Of a DNA stretch of 64,000 bases, positions 35,141-45,966 are shown piece by piece. The stretch is from Ascaphus truei (taxonomy: Eukaryota; Chordata; Amphibia; Anura; Ascaphidae). The first letter of the stretch is position 1, and the number at the start of each line of letters is the position of its first letter. A model generated the notes under the pieces. That model was not told the origin of the DNA. It worked only from the letters and a program-made list of their open reading frames with translations, and made no database searches. The stretch lies in the NCBI GenBank assembly GCA_036426205.1, contig CM071567.1, positions 295,940,204 to 296,004,203 of the forward strand, written 5' to 3'. Position numbers and translations under genes: made by a program.

Positions 35141-37237
35141 ACAATAAGTGCGGGGCGTGGACAGGACGTGGAGCAGGGAAGCCGCAAGTTCGATCGGCTC
35201 CATCCTGAGGCCAAGGGTAACCGGGAAATACCCCTTTAAAACTCCCCCAAAATAAACACACGCAACGGCCTGGCAGTCCGGTCAGCCTGTCCCCTCACCG
35301 CAAAGTGTTTACTGCTCTGGCGAACGCCCGGAGACCCGCTGCCACCGGTGCTTGATTCCCCTCCGTCCCTGATTCCAATTGCGCCCTGCAGCTTGGTTGA
35401 GGAGTGTCGACCCCCCATCCCTAAAATGGCCGCTGGGCCCGCGTATTAGCCCTAGAACACCCGAGGGAGAAATCTGACACCGGATCCCAGGTGAAGGGGC
35501 TCAGTGCAGCCCTGAGGGGAACAAATCCTACGGGGAACGGGGGAAGCCCCAGATAAATTATTGCAGCACTGTGGGGGAAATCACCTAACCAGAGTAAGGA
35601 CTCCAGACAGTGTACCAGCAGCTTACAGATCTGCTGGAGAGGCTGCAGGGTGAGGAGGGGTGGCCATCCCTCTCTGGCTATTGGAGCCTTGGCGCCACCT
35701 GGGAGAAGTGCAGAGCTGCCTCCATTGCACCCCCCCAGCTGAGATCTGTCCGCAGTCCCTGGGGGCCACCCAGAATCAGCCCCCCCCCTCTTGTCCCCAC
35801 CACTTCAAGAGACAAATCAACAGAATGAGGGAAGAGTGTCTGTCCTTAATACATTAAAAATGTTTATTTTGGGTTGACGTCACCGAGTATGGCTGGGTAA
35901 ACGTGGAGCTCCGCAGCCCCGCCAGCATCTAACGATAGTAAAACACCCTTCTGACCGAAAATCTATACCAAACTTGGCACAAACTGAAGACGAAACGACC
36001 AGGATTGTCTAAATTAAAAAAAACGGCAACCCAAGGGGTCACAAAATACTTTTCTCCGCCTCAGAGGAGAGCGGAGGACTCGGGCGAAAAACAAGATGAC
36101 GCCGGAGCACAAGACACATCGCCGACGGCAGACAACCGGCAACAATTGAGAGCAACCCCGGCGTCTGAGGAACCAGTTACCAGAGCATATCTGGAGGAGC
36201 TCTTTAGCGCAATGCACTCTAAACTGCATGCATCCCTGCAAGCGGACATCAAAGAGGCAGTCAGGGATATCAGGCAAGATATTGCAAGCCTGACAACAAG
36301 AGCAACGGAGATGGAGAATAAAATGGAGGAGTCCCTCACAAGGCAGTCTGCAGCAGAGGAAGAAATCATACGGTTAGGAGAGGAGATACTAACCCTCAAA
36401 GAAGGTCTAGAAGACCAAGAAAACAGAGACAGACGGCAGAACTTGTGCGTTCGTAATGTCCCTGAAACAATATCACCAGAAAATATCAGACTGTACCTAA
36501 CCGAACTTTTCACTATGCTCTGCTGTGATTTGGATGAAAAGGATCTGGAAATAGACAGAGCCCACTGGGCCCTTGGGCCGAAATCGGATGACCCGAAACG
36601 CTGGCGCAATATCACCGTGAGGATGCATAGCTTTTCAGCCAAAGAGCGGATCATAGCAACCTGCAGAGAAAGGGAATCTATAATATTCCAAGATGAAACC
36701 CTGCTGATGTTCAACGACCTCTCGCGGCTAACCATCATCCGCCGCAAAGTACTTAAGCCCCTTACGACTCTAATGCGGGAGAAACCAATAAAATACCGCT
36801 GGGGGTTTCCGTTTAAATTGATTGCCAGCAAGGGGGGAAGATTCCTGACCATACGCCATCCAGAGGATATGGACCCGTTTGCCCGCGCGCTGGGCCTGAC
36901 CCCCCCTCCATCATGGTCGACAGAACTGCCGAACCACGGCCCCAGTGGAAACAGAGGAGGCCCAGAGCAAGCGTCGGCGAGAATAGCTGCCCACCAACAG
37001 AGTCAAAACAGATAGACACCTGAGGATCCTGCTGAGATTTAACCAGTGGAAAAAAATGGAGCTGCCCATACCTGCTTAGACACTCTGGTTCCCGCCGGCC
37101 CGCGAGCTACAAGGATGCAACACGCACGTCTCTTCACAGCAGCAGCCGCCTGACCGGTCGCAGAGGAGGATACACGTTCCTGCAACCACCCAAACCAGCA
37201 CGCCCGTTATTAGAAGCGGGAGCCCCGTTGGGCCCCT
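35141..37237 (+). mobile_element. L1-clade LINE, 5' portion (5' UTR plus ORF1)
   Basis: GC-rich 5' leader of about 860 bp, then ORF1 (36005-37015) and about 220 bp of the ORF1-ORF2 spacer. It breaks off at 37237, exactly where the LTR repeat resumes. ORF2 is therefore absent. The separate L1 piece at 58079-59853 carries only an ORF2 end. Confidence 0.75.
36005..37015 (+). CDS. L1-type ORF1 protein (RNA-binding chaperone)
   Basis: A 336-codon frame. L1 ORF1p forms trimers that coat the element's RNA and act as nucleic-acid chaperones in the cytoplasmic RNP. Here residues 1-60 are low complexity, and about 70-145 is a coiled coil (EMENKMEESL..EEEIIRLGEEIL). About 145-235 is the RRM-like domain opening with 'RRQNLCVRNVPE', and 235-310 is the C-terminal domain (FSAKERIIATCRERESI..FNDLS). 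The length is normal for the family. The frame opens at 'ccaggattgtct' without an ATG; one extra T in an original ATG would explain this, and the next in-frame Met is near residue 70. The body is open and well conserved. Confidence 0.8.
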   Translation: MSKLKKTATQGVTKYFSPPQRRAEDSGEKQDDAGAQDTSPTADNRQQLRATPASEEPVTRAYLEELFSAMHSKLHASLQADIKEAVRDIRQDIASLTTRATEMENKMEESLTRQSAAEEEIIRLGEEILTLKEGLEDQENRDRRQNLCVRNVPETISPENIRLYLTELFTMLCCDLDEKDLEIDRAHWALGPKSDDPKRWRNITVRMHSFSAKERIIATCRERESIIFQDETLLMFNDLSRLTIIRRKVLKPLTTLMREKPIKYRWGFPFKLIASKGGRFLTIRHPEDMDPFARALGLTPPPSWSTELPNHGPSGNRGGPEQASARIAAHQQSQNR

Positions 37238-37553
37238 ATCAGTATAGGGCCACTAGTTACAGCACTAGCGCCCTCTTTCCCCAGGTCTAAACGCAGACCT
37301 GCTCCTTACTCCAACACACTAACTTTGAGCAGTGCTGTGCCTTATATCTCTCAGGAGGCGGGAACATCTCTGATGTCACTAATGGTGGACTCAGAGTATG
37401 TAGCCACTCCCACCCACACATAGGGCACCTAACCAGGATGTCAGGGCAAACCTCCATGATTACTGCTGGCATCCCTGTAACTTACCAGGCTTACTGCCAG
37501 CAGGAGAGGAAACTGCAGTCCATTTTACAGCATGGCTATATTCTTCCCCTGGT
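37238..37553 (-). repeat. Truncated 3' LTR
   Basis: Nearly identical to 41721-42023, from 'tatcagtatagggccac' to 'acagcatggc'. It lacks the part equivalent to 41207-41720, including the polyadenylation signal. The junction with L1 at 37237/37238 shows no target duplication. Confidence 0.8.
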
Positions 37554-37720
37554 GAATCCCAACGACCCGTCTGGGACCTACATTTATGTACCTTCTTTGG
37601 GAAACACTGTAAAATGACACACATAATTGGTTATAACAATTGCATTCTCAGAAAAGAGTATTGCACCAAGCACGCCCTGACCAGCAGGCACTAACTCGCG
37701 CAACATCTGTCCTGTACCTC

Positions 37721-38332
37721 CTAGTAATAGTGACGTGGGTCGGGCTTCTTAACTTCCCGTCCTCCCATATCCAGGACTATGATGCAGTACTCACGCGGTA
37801 GCCCATTTTCTGGCCTATATAAAACCTTGTGCTTATAGATGTTCCACCCTATGCTCCATACCCACGTGAGGTGCGCGATTCTCTCCTCGGCCTTGTGCCC
37901 AGTAATGGCGCCACCCTTATTCACCATATAATGTTCTATCGTCTCCCTCAGCCACCTGTCCCTATTGTCCTCAATCTCCTGCATGAGGGGTTCAGGAACA
38001 TACGGATATTCCAGGCCGTGAGAATTTTTATACTTGGTTATAATGGCCCTTTCCGCCCTACTGACACGGGTCAATTTAGCATTGCCCGCCTTTCCGGGTA
38101 ACACCCATGATAGGGGCTCATCCGGTTCTACCGGATCCATTAACCTACTGGGACCCATGAGCTCTATGTTATGGTGGCAGATCTGGTACCACCGCTCCTG
38201 CATTTCCCTTTTCCATCTTCTGCAGTAAACTCCCCACGAGCCCACCAGTAGTCGACCACATCCTCCTTCTCTAGTAGGAACCGAGTACGGTCCAACCAAC
38301 CCACATAACCCTCGAATAAGGGGGCCCACCAT
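37721..38332 (-). pseudogene. LTR-element internal protein, C-terminal segment (unrecognised)
   Basis: A 203-codon frame ending at a natural-looking stop about 170 bp before the 3' LTR. The segment from about residue 45 onward ('RWYQICHHNIEL') is Trp/Tyr/charge-rich and looks like a folded domain rather than a chance frame: it contains 'GGAITGHKAEERIAHLTW' and 'SIGWNIYKHKVLYRPENG'. I cannot assign it to a family; position suggests the end of a gag-like protein. It overlaps the preceding frame (38164-38886), indicating a frameshift near 38230. Confidence 0.5.
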
Positions 38333-39888
38333 CGGGTCTCCCTAACCTCTTCAGGGGCAGATTCTATGGAGTCCCCTTCCTCTTGCTCTCCCCAGGAGGA
38401 CACCCCAGATGTCCCGGTAGATCGAGAATTAGGCCGTCCCACACGTTTGGGCCTATTCTCTAGCGTTTTGCTCACCACGCTAGGGCACCCGCTAGAAATT
38501 GACATTTCCCGTGAATAACCCCCACCCAACGACCCGTCATCTGATGTGAAACCCCCCAGTCTCTCCCCAGTCCGTTCTTCGGAGGCACCCTGGGACCCTC
38601 CGGACATTCCCAAACTTGACGAGGACTCCCGGGAAAACGTGACCGGGGCTTTAGCTAAGGCGTGGGGTTGGGAATACGGTGGGTATCTGCGGGGTTCCGA
38701 CCCGCTATCTACCACTGCATTGTCCAGAGTTACCACAAGGGCTCTCCGCTGGTCGGGTCTCACCGCTCTCCTTTCTCGCCGCCTGCCAACTCTTCTTGGG
38801 ACCGGGCGATCGGGAAGCACTGCCCGATCCGTGATGCGTAGTCGTCTCTCAAGTTGGTCTGCCACGCCCGCCGGAAGTGACGTCATCTACGATGCTGGAC
38901 ACTCCGCCATCTTGGGATGGGTCCCCAAGCGGGACCTCTTCCTCCATCACGACATCCGGAAGTTCCGCTTGGTTCTGCTGCACCGCCTGGGCCTGGTAAC
39001 GCCTTTCCTCCGCCGATGTCGCCGTCAGAGCCAGGTAAGAACAAGGACTGCTCTTACCGCTCTGGGATGTGGGTGTGGATCGACCCTCACCACTGGACCC
39101 GCCGGTCCCTTGAATCGAAGGACTCCGTCTCTCGGTCTTTTGCGGCACTGGTGACACCCGGTTCCTTTCACCGACAGCCCCGGTAAATGGCACTTTTCTC
39201 CTGTTACCGCCGCAGGAGATTGATGGTTGCCGAATCACCACACCGTACGACACCATGGGTTCCTCGTCCGAAGAATCCACTTCCAACTTGCTTGAGGTCA
39301 CCAGTCGGGGTGACCTCCGCTTAGTTTCTTGGCTGGTATACTGACCGATAGCTTCTTGCTCCTCGGGCTCGGTTTTGGCAACCGGCCCCGATCCCCATTC
39401 TCCGGGATCCGCACCTTCCCTCCACAGCGCACCGGGGAGCTCGGCTGACAGCATAGCCGCATCTCTCAGTGCTTCGACGGCCTGGATGGGCACAAACGTG
39501 GGCATAGGCCACAAGTACTGGAGGCCACATTGCGGGCAGTGTGCCGCTTTACCCACGGTACCATCGGGTAGTCTGCACTGCATGCCACTGTCTCGGTGCC
39601 CGCCACCCGAATCACCAGGAAGCCTCCTGGTGCCGAATAGGGCTGGGTGGAGACCATTGTATTTTCTCCTTGCTTGCGGGCCATAGTCACGGTAGGAGGT
39701 ACTCGCAGCAGTGGTCTATTCAGTGTACTGGCTCCGCGTGACTGACAAGCAGGGGTTGAGTTGCCAAACACTCCCTTGACTAGCTCCACCCTCATCTGAC
39801 AAAGCTGGCAGCCACCCCCACTAGTGGAGATTAGGGGCGGGTCCCACAACTTTATAGAATGTCCTGGGATCAGTGCTGTACTTTTCAC
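38164..39888 (-). pseudogene. LTR-element internal protein, middle segments (frameshifted)
   Basis: Three overlapping minus-strand frames (39888-39466, 39583-38849, 38886-38164) continue one another in the same direction, as expected from a single long frame broken by indels. Composition is Ser/Gly/Arg/Glu rich and probably disordered. One Cys cluster (HCPQCGLQYLWP) resembles a small zinc-binding motif but is not a canonical CCHC knuckle. No protease or RT signature. Confidence 0.45.
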
Positions 39889-40769
39889 AGCGCGGCTTCA
39901 GTTTTCGCTCCACCACCCGAGCACCACTCCTTATTTGGCGCCATCCCCGGCCAAATTTTATCAGCCTCTTTGTCTTTTCCTCCACAGGCAGCACTAATTA
40001 CAGGAACTACTTTCTGTAAGGGTGCGGCCGGTTCACCAACTCCTCGCTCAGCTGAATCCGTTCCCACTGGGCATAATTGGAAAACTCTCTCCCTTGTTGA
40101 GATTAGGGGGAGGTCCCACAAGTTAATCGGGTGACCCAGCACTGGGGCTGAGTTAGTCATTGTCCATGAAGGCATGGCTTCAGGTTTCGCGCCATACCCC
40201 CCAGCAGGGTGGGGTTTTCCCGTTGGCGCCACTCCTGTCCAACTTTCTGTAAGTCCAGAATCTGCAGAATTTTCTGCACTTGCTCCACGCGGTCTCCCAG
40301 GGACTCGGGAGCCGCCATTTTGACTCGCACTGTCAGTCTCTTTGAACGTTGAGGTAGCGTTTAGCTGTTTGTATGCTGACTGACAGTCAACTTCATCATA
40401 TTCCCCACATATCACAGTAATGTCCTCCTCAATGTCCTCAGGGGCAGTACCCCTTGGTCCCAGGCAGGACCAAAACGGCGCGGCCACAGCTTTCGCGCCA
40501 CTCCACAACATGCTTGCAAAAGTTCCTTCTGCCGCTTGCTCTTCAGCGGAACGCACACCACATGCGCTCCCTCCATCTGCCTCCATCCGCCATTTTGGAC
40601 CTTCCGCACCGCGCAGATCCTCCATTCTTGCGGTCGCCATTTGGTTGTTGTCTTTAATGTGATTGTACATGGAGCTCCACTCTGCAGGGCAGCTACCACA
40701 CCGGTACAATAAAGATTGCTTTGATGCACCACCTTGTGTACCTAATGTAGGCTGGACTCGTGTTTGCAC
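39885..40769 (-). pseudogene. LTR-element internal protein, N-terminal segment
   Basis: A 294-codon frame starting about 420 bp downstream of the primer-binding site. It contains 'INLWDLPLIST' followed by a Cys-containing segment; the next frame contains a diverged copy ('IKLWDPPLIST'), an internal duplication with a period of about 270 bp. Visible Cys pairs (RCGSCPAEW) are not a canonical gag knuckle. Function unassigned. Confidence 0.45.
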
Positions 40770-41186
40770 TACCTCAGGCTAGTCTCACTCACTCAGTGTC
40801 TGCTGTATCTCCTTCCTCCCAGTCTGTGCTCTCTTCGGTAAGTGGTCTGGAATGGGCTAGAGTACTCTGGCTCTTCCATGCAGTACTTGGGCGTCTACCA
40901 ACTGTTGGCTAGCCTAGCGCAGACCCTCTCGAGAATTCCTGACCTCGTTAACAGGCTATCCCTTCAGGCATCCTACCACTAGCACTACCTCAAGGTGACT
41001 AGGACAGCTATAGCCCGGCTCCAAACCACCAACTCCTTTCAGGCCCCTAGGTCGTCCCTGCGAGCTGACAATACTCCATCAGCCCCCTGACTACCCCTTG
41101 GCTCCGTCCCAACACAGCACAAAGTGGCAGCATACACTCTCCCTGTTTCCAAGTGTGCCTAGCAAAAGCCTGTCCTGTTGACAGGT

Positions 41187-41204
41187 ATCTCAGCAGTGCC
41201 TCCA
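41187..41204 (-). promoter_or_regulatory. Primer-binding site (tRNA-Thr-like)
   Basis: Two bases inside the 5' LTR the minus strand reads TGGAGGCACTGCTGAGAT. Compared with the complement of a vertebrate tRNA-Thr 3' end, as I recall it, 16 of 18 bases agree. Its position immediately after the LTR ending in ...ACA supports both the LTR boundary and the orientation. Confidence 0.65.
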
Positions 41205-41206
41205 AA

Positions 41207-42026
41207 TGTAACGGATTTTCTGGCCTAGCCTGACCCACCCAATCTCACATTGGCCCCTGTGGTCTAACCAGTCCCCATTACATGGTAGTGTCTGGTGGTG
41301 CACCTGTTGGCAACAGGACTCCTGAGTCTCCCGCATGATGTTGTGTGGGGATTGCCAACTCAGACAGGCAGCTGACGTAGTGTGCATGAGTCCTACCTAT
41401 ATCCAGTGTAGCGCCTCCACCTCATCAGGATCTCTGCGGCCGCAGGAAGATGTGACTGATGAGGAACTCCTCTATGGTGCCTCCTCCTGTGTAAGAACTT
41501 CACACCCACACAGCAAAGATTTGTTGAACTTGAGCATCTTTATTGTAGTTGCGGTATGGGCTAGCTGCCCCTCGCAGTGATTGACTCAGCCGCACATCTC
41601 GGCGCGTGATCCCTTCCAAGGTACACCCTCCCAATGGAGTGGGATCCCCTCTCCCTTCAGGGAGATCACCCCTGTGCCAGGTCCCTGGACACAGTATGGC
41701 GTTAACAACTTGATGCTGATTTATCAGTATAGGGCCACTAGTTACAGCACTAGCGCCCTCTTTCCCCAAGTCTAAACGCAGACCTGCTCCTTACTCCAAC
41801 ACACTAACTTTGAGCAGTGCTTTGCCTTATATCTCTCAGGAGGCGGGCACATCTCTGATGTCACTAATGGTGGACTCAGAGTATGTAGTCACTCCCATCC
41901 ACACATAGGGCACCTCACCAGGGTGTGAGGGCAAACCTCCATGATTACTGCTGGCATCCCTGTAACTTACCAGGCCTTACTGCCAGCAGGAGAGGAAACT
42001 GCAGTCCATTTTACAGCATGGCAACA
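41207..42026 (-). repeat. 5' LTR
   Basis: About 820 bp with TG...CA ends on either strand (TGTTGCC... to ...GTTACA on the minus strand). On that strand a TATA-like TATAAGG lies at 41832-41826 and AATAAA at 41544-41539, in the order expected for a U3 promoter followed by an R/U5 polyadenylation signal. 41721-42023 is repeated at 37238-37550. Confidence 0.75.
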
Positions 42027-42132
42027 TATATATATATGTCAATAAGAGTGCTACTGAGCTTGGCCAATGTATACAAACAAAAGACGTTGGTGCCCAATGC
42101 TACATCCAATTGACAAAACATATAAAGTATAA

Positions 42133-42164
<32 letters not shown>
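42027..42164. repeat. (TA)n microsatellites
   Basis: TA runs at 42026-42037 and about 42137-42164 bracket a short unique stretch between the LTR and the truncated PLE. Confidence 0.75.
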
Positions 42165-42171
<7 letters not shown>

Positions 42172-42557
42172 GAGAGAGAGAAAAGAAAACAAACAGGCGC
42201 ACGCCTAGTGTATTAACGTATAAAAATATGTATTTTAAGAAACATGAACTCATTCAAATGCCCACTCACAAAGGAAGTATAAAAACAAGCGTGTATGAGA
42301 TTAGATCTCAATCGCCAACAACACGGTCCTCTCAGCACACCACGAGATCCCGGCGTTCTCCTGCGTCGCTCCTCCACGTGAACCGGAGGCGGAACCTTCT
42401 CCCTTGAGCACCCAGCAAAGATGTTCCTCCGGATACAAGTGATTCAAGAGTCCATACAAGTCCCAATGTAAATGCGTTCAATCTGAATCGTGGGGAGACT
42501 CAAGAGCTCATACACAACCTCTATGGTATCCACTAAGTGAGTGTCAGCCACCCAGTT

Positions 42558-42610
42558 AGACCAGGCCCTACGCGTTTCATCATCAAAAGAACTTCATCAG
42601 GGGTTAACCA
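42558..42610 (-). ncRNA. Hammerhead ribozyme, stem II degraded
   Basis: Minus strand: stem I CCC/GGG (3 bp), exact core CTGATGA (42600-42594), exact GAA, stem III ACGCGT (42575-42570) and A at the cleavage site. The 15 bases where stem II should be pair only weakly (two or three pairs including wobbles). The core is intact but folding looks compromised. Confidence 0.6.
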
Positions 42611-42688
42611 AGAAACAAAGGGAGCATGCTAAACATGTTCAAACCAGACATTTATATCTTGCCAAGAGGACAGAGGAAGAGGAAGCAA

Positions 42689-43411
42689 CTACACAATGGT
42701 GCTCGTATTTATACAGTCATTTAGACCTGCTGGACTTAGTGTATCTAATACATAAATCCAATAGGTCTCCCTAATGTTTAATCTCCTATGCCTATCTCCA
42801 CTTAATAATGAAGAGGGGATGGTTTCTAAGCCCATAACTGTAAGTGAAGAAGGATCCTTGTTGTGTTTGTCCAGGTTATGTCTAGACAAACTATGTGTTA
42901 GCAGACCATGTATTATATTGCACCTATGTTCTAGGAAGAGTCTGCTAAGAGCACGCACTATCCGTCCCACATATTGATATCCACACGGACATGTAATAAT
43001 GTATACTACGAATGTCGATAGACAATTAACATGACCTTTAACTTGATAAATCAAATTATTAGAATGTGATTTAATTTTATCCACTTTGTTCAAATATTTA
43101 CATGTTAAGCATCTTAAACGCCGACAACAAAAAGTTCAATTTTTTGGTTTCCCCTTTTTAGAATGTTCTTTATTTATTTTTAAGCGGCTTGGAGCTAGCC
43201 ATGTTTTGATATTTCTTGCCCTTTGGAAAACCACTGGTATTTTTGGTGGTAATTTGGAACCGATTATCAGATCCCCTAAAATAATACTCCAATGTTTATT
43301 CAAAATAGATTTTATGGTGTAAGCCACATTATTGAACTGTGTCACAAACAGAGGGGGTTTTAAATATATTCCTTTAGTATGTAACCTATCCTTCTTTTGC
43401 ACAAACCCCAA
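42689..43411 (-). pseudogene. PLE RT C-terminus and GIY-YIG endonuclease fragment
   Basis: Two frames, 43411-43136 and 43093-42689, joined by a one-base shift near 43130. The first has the post-RT segment (FNNVAYTIKSILNKHW..., ARNIKTWLAPSRLK) shared with the other PLEs. The gap between frames still reads through a Cys cluster. The second holds VVYIITC..YQYVGR (GIY-YIG) and RETYWI with the catalytic-type Glu. Truncated and broken. Confidence 0.75.
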
Positions 43412-43444
43412 TTGCCAGAATAAGGCAAGAAATATTGTATTTCT

Positions 43445-44085
43445 CTACACAGGGTTAAATTATACACCAACTTAAGGCAAAACAAATCATAAAAATAACA
43501 CCTATTCCCTTTAGGGAAACCTAACTAAACATACTCCAGCCCTTTCTAACGGAGCCGTCAACTAAGCTGGTTATCCGCCCAAAACATGCCCTATCATATG
43601 CACCTCATATGAACAGTCTTAGGTACATTAAAACATCACTTAACCTTGCGAGAGTTCAGAGAATCCCTCTTCTCTGTAGTTGCAATGATATGGATAGGAC
43701 ATCCCTGCTTTAGTGCAGTCTCATGTCCTTCCTTCTTCTTCCTGGGATTAAGACCAAGTCAGTCCCAGCAGACTCAGCGACCACCATTCAGCGGGTCTAG
43801 GGGACTGTGCCAGCTTCCTTAGTGGGGGATATCTTTCTCGCTCTCTCCCCTTTCTCTAGGGAAAGCAGTCACTGAATGGGCAAGCCATTTCCTGACTTTT
43901 AACTCCCTATGCAATCAGGAGTCCAGCCTGCTCAATTAGTTTGCAGCTGATAGTTTGCAGCTGCTATATATGTATAAAAAATATAGGAGTGCCTGTCCTG
44001 ACTTCACTTTTTTGTCTTTTTGGACAGTATGCACCCTCCCTTTAGCTTTATTTTATATTCTATTTTGTGTGTGCCCTGTTCCTGG

Positions 44086-44116
<31 letters not shown>

Positions 44117-44225
44117 ATAAAGCAGTTTTGACTAAGGTTAAAATTTTAAACTGAAAGCTGTATTTCAAAGTGCTTGTATAGCAATCACTGATTGCAATCC
44201 TATAGTGACCATTTTCAAGTGAAGG
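43445..44225. other. No gene recognised; (ATGT)n at 44092-44117
   Basis: Mixed DNA with no supported gene. An (ATGT)n tetranucleotide run lies near 44092-44117. Confidence 0.45.
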
Positions 44226-44227
44226 AG

Positions 44228-44300
44228 ATTTGGTGTTATGGTTAAGATGTTTGTCTCAAATACATACAGTAAGGTTGTAGGTTCAACCAGATACAGTATG
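44228..44300 (+). mobile_element. tRNA-like SINE head fragment
   Basis: 'atggttaagatgtttgtctc' resembles an A box, and 'ggttcaacc' about 40 bp later resembles a B box. No clear body or tail follows and the cloverleaf does not fold well, so it is not a tRNA gene. Confidence 0.35.
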
Positions 44301-44522
44301 TAATGTCCGGCACATACTGTATACTTTAAATGAAATATGTATCTCAACATCTCCTTTTTCATGATATATCTTTCAAAATTCTTTAGTCCAAAAGTGCAGT
44401 GAAACTATTAATCTTACCCTGTGGAAGAACAATGCCTTCTTGTATTTAATATATTCAGCACAAAATTACACACCACTGTCTAGTAAAGTATATACTGTAA
44501 GGCAATGTATGTTAGAACTTTC

Positions 44523-44637
44523 TGTGGCTCATTCATAAAAATTCTATAGTGCCGATTCTGCACTATTGCACAGACACTCCCATTGACTTGAATGGGGATT
44601 TCTGAATCGGCACGAGCAAACTTTACTGAATTAGCCA
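44523..44637. mobile_element. Small MITE
   Basis: Outer ends 'gtggctcattcataaa' and 'tttactgaattagccac' are imperfect inverted repeats. An inner pair GTGCCGATTC (44549-44558) and GAATCGGCAC (44604-44613) is perfect. 115 bp, noncoding. Confidence 0.55.
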
Positions 44638-45199
44638 CTCATAGTCAATCAGAATATCCAACTCTCACTTGGAAATGTTGATGTATGAGTTTTAACTGCT
44701 GTAATATACAAAATCATAATCTTTTACAGTCCTGTTTGAAGATTTACAAAAGAGTTTAGTCAAATCCTGAGATGGTTATTTTGCTTAACTGTATAATGTA
44801 ACTTCTCAAATATAATTGTAATTTAATTTTTTTAATACAGTCACTGTTATTGTTGTAAAGTGCTATGGTAAACGTGTGGGCTGCTGGCCTGATCTGTCTT
44901 CACTGCAGGATAGTGTGAACTATACATTTGTGATCTGGCACCACAAGTGACGGCTGTTCCCTGGGGCCATTCCTTGCACTGTCGGTGGGCTCCCTCCGAG
45001 GCACAGATCTGAGACCGTTCGCCGCTCTGATTGTAACTTCAAACAGATATTTTCTCTCAACTGCGAGTTACCATGTTTCCCATATGAGTGCAAGTCCTGG
45101 AGACCTTCTCCTTTTAATTTTATTAAATATTTTTTTATGCATTACGCTATTGACATGCACTTCTCTTTTTATTTTCTATTGCTCTCTCTCTCATATATA

Positions 45200-45921
45200 T
45201 GTAGCCCGGGTCCCCCCCACCCTCCTTCTCTGGGAGATTCTACTGCTACGTGGGGTGTCATAGTGCATACCTGTTTGGAGCAGGAGATCTTGAGCTCCTG
45301 CGTTGTAATAGGGAGAACAGGACAGGCTTTTGGGTTCTTGTTATTGCAGTTCTTCTCATGGTACTCAGCGCCTCCAGCTGTAGTGGGCTCCAGGGTAGTC
45401 CGGAGATCAGTGCCCACCACTGCATACTTATTCCATTGTGCCCAGGAACTGACACTCAGGCAGGTGAAAAGTGAACAAGTATCTTTATTGTGCATCCTGA
45501 TAGACAGCCACTGCAATTCCTCCTACAGTGCTATAAGGTCTTTGAAGTCCCAGATTTCTGGAGGGTGCCAACCCCGGTAGTAGGGGTAATGAGTCTTGAT
45601 ATTCCCCAGGCCTGCGCCTGAGGTGGGCCAGCTCATCCTCGCAATGGGAGAGACTGACAGACCATGCTCTCTCCTTTCTCTCCAGAACAAGACTGAACAA
45701 AATTTGGGATACTCCCCTGATCAGGGTTCAGAGGGGCGGGCTCATAGTCTAGACCACTACTGATAGGCCTACCCAGGCTATGAGTCACCACCTAACCTCT
45801 GCCCATCACAGAGAAGCCTTCAGGGGACAAAAGCCCACTGATTAACTTGTTACGGCCCTGAACTTACTAGGGGCTTACGTTACAGGGTGAAAGACAGGTA
45901 AAATGGACTTACCATGTTACA
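45200..45921 (-). repeat. Solo LTR (second family)
   Basis: Starts TGTAGCCCGG and ends CATGTTACA on the plus strand, with TATA on both sides (45196-45199 and 45922-45925) as a possible 4-bp target duplication. 'tatctttattgtgc' at about 45480 gives AATAAA on the minus strand. No internal region. Open frames on both strands (45137-45580) cross the LTR boundary and are not genes. Confidence 0.55.
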
Positions 45922-45925
45922 TATA

Positions 45926-45928
45926 CAC

Positions 45929-45959
<31 letters not shown>

Positions 45960-45966
45960 CACACAG
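45926..45966. repeat. (AC)n microsatellite
   Basis: Near-perfect AC dinucleotide run adjoining the solo LTR. Confidence 0.85.

Larger units (their letters stand above)
37238..42026 (-). mobile_element. LTR retroelement with gag-like region only
   Basis: Minus-strand element: 5' LTR 42026-41207, primer-binding site 41204-41187, a roughly 3.6-kb internal region of broken gag-like frames, and a truncated 3' LTR (about 37553-37238) fused to L1 sequence. No reverse transcriptase, protease or integrase motif is visible in any frame. It is either a nonautonomous family or an internally deleted copy. A related solo LTR lies at 28880-29660. Confidence 0.7.
42165..43440 (-). mobile_element. 5'-truncated Penelope-like element (different subfamily)
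   Basis: Minus-strand remnant containing the end of the RT region, the Cys-rich linker, GIY-YIG and a 3' region with a hammerhead-like segment at 42558-42610. It is clearly diverged from the copies at 10437 and 46461. It begins abruptly at about 43440 after the RT fingers/palm, consistent with 5' truncation during reverse transcription. Confidence 0.75.

Noticed and set aside
36061..36852. 263-codon minus-strand frame opposite L1 ORF1
   Set aside because: Antisense shadow of the L1 ORF1 frame, which has clear coiled-coil and RNA-binding motifs on the plus strand.
38546..39154. 202-codon plus-strand frame in the LTR element
   Set aside because: Antisense to the staggered minus-strand frames, whose direction agrees with the LTR promoter and primer site.
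44228..44300. tRNA gene
   Set aside because: A- and B-box-like pieces are present but no cloverleaf with an acceptor stem can be drawn; called a SINE head fragment instead.
45137..45580. 147- and 115-codon frames on opposite strands
   Set aside because: Both cross the solo LTR boundary at 45200 and mirror each other; no domain seen.
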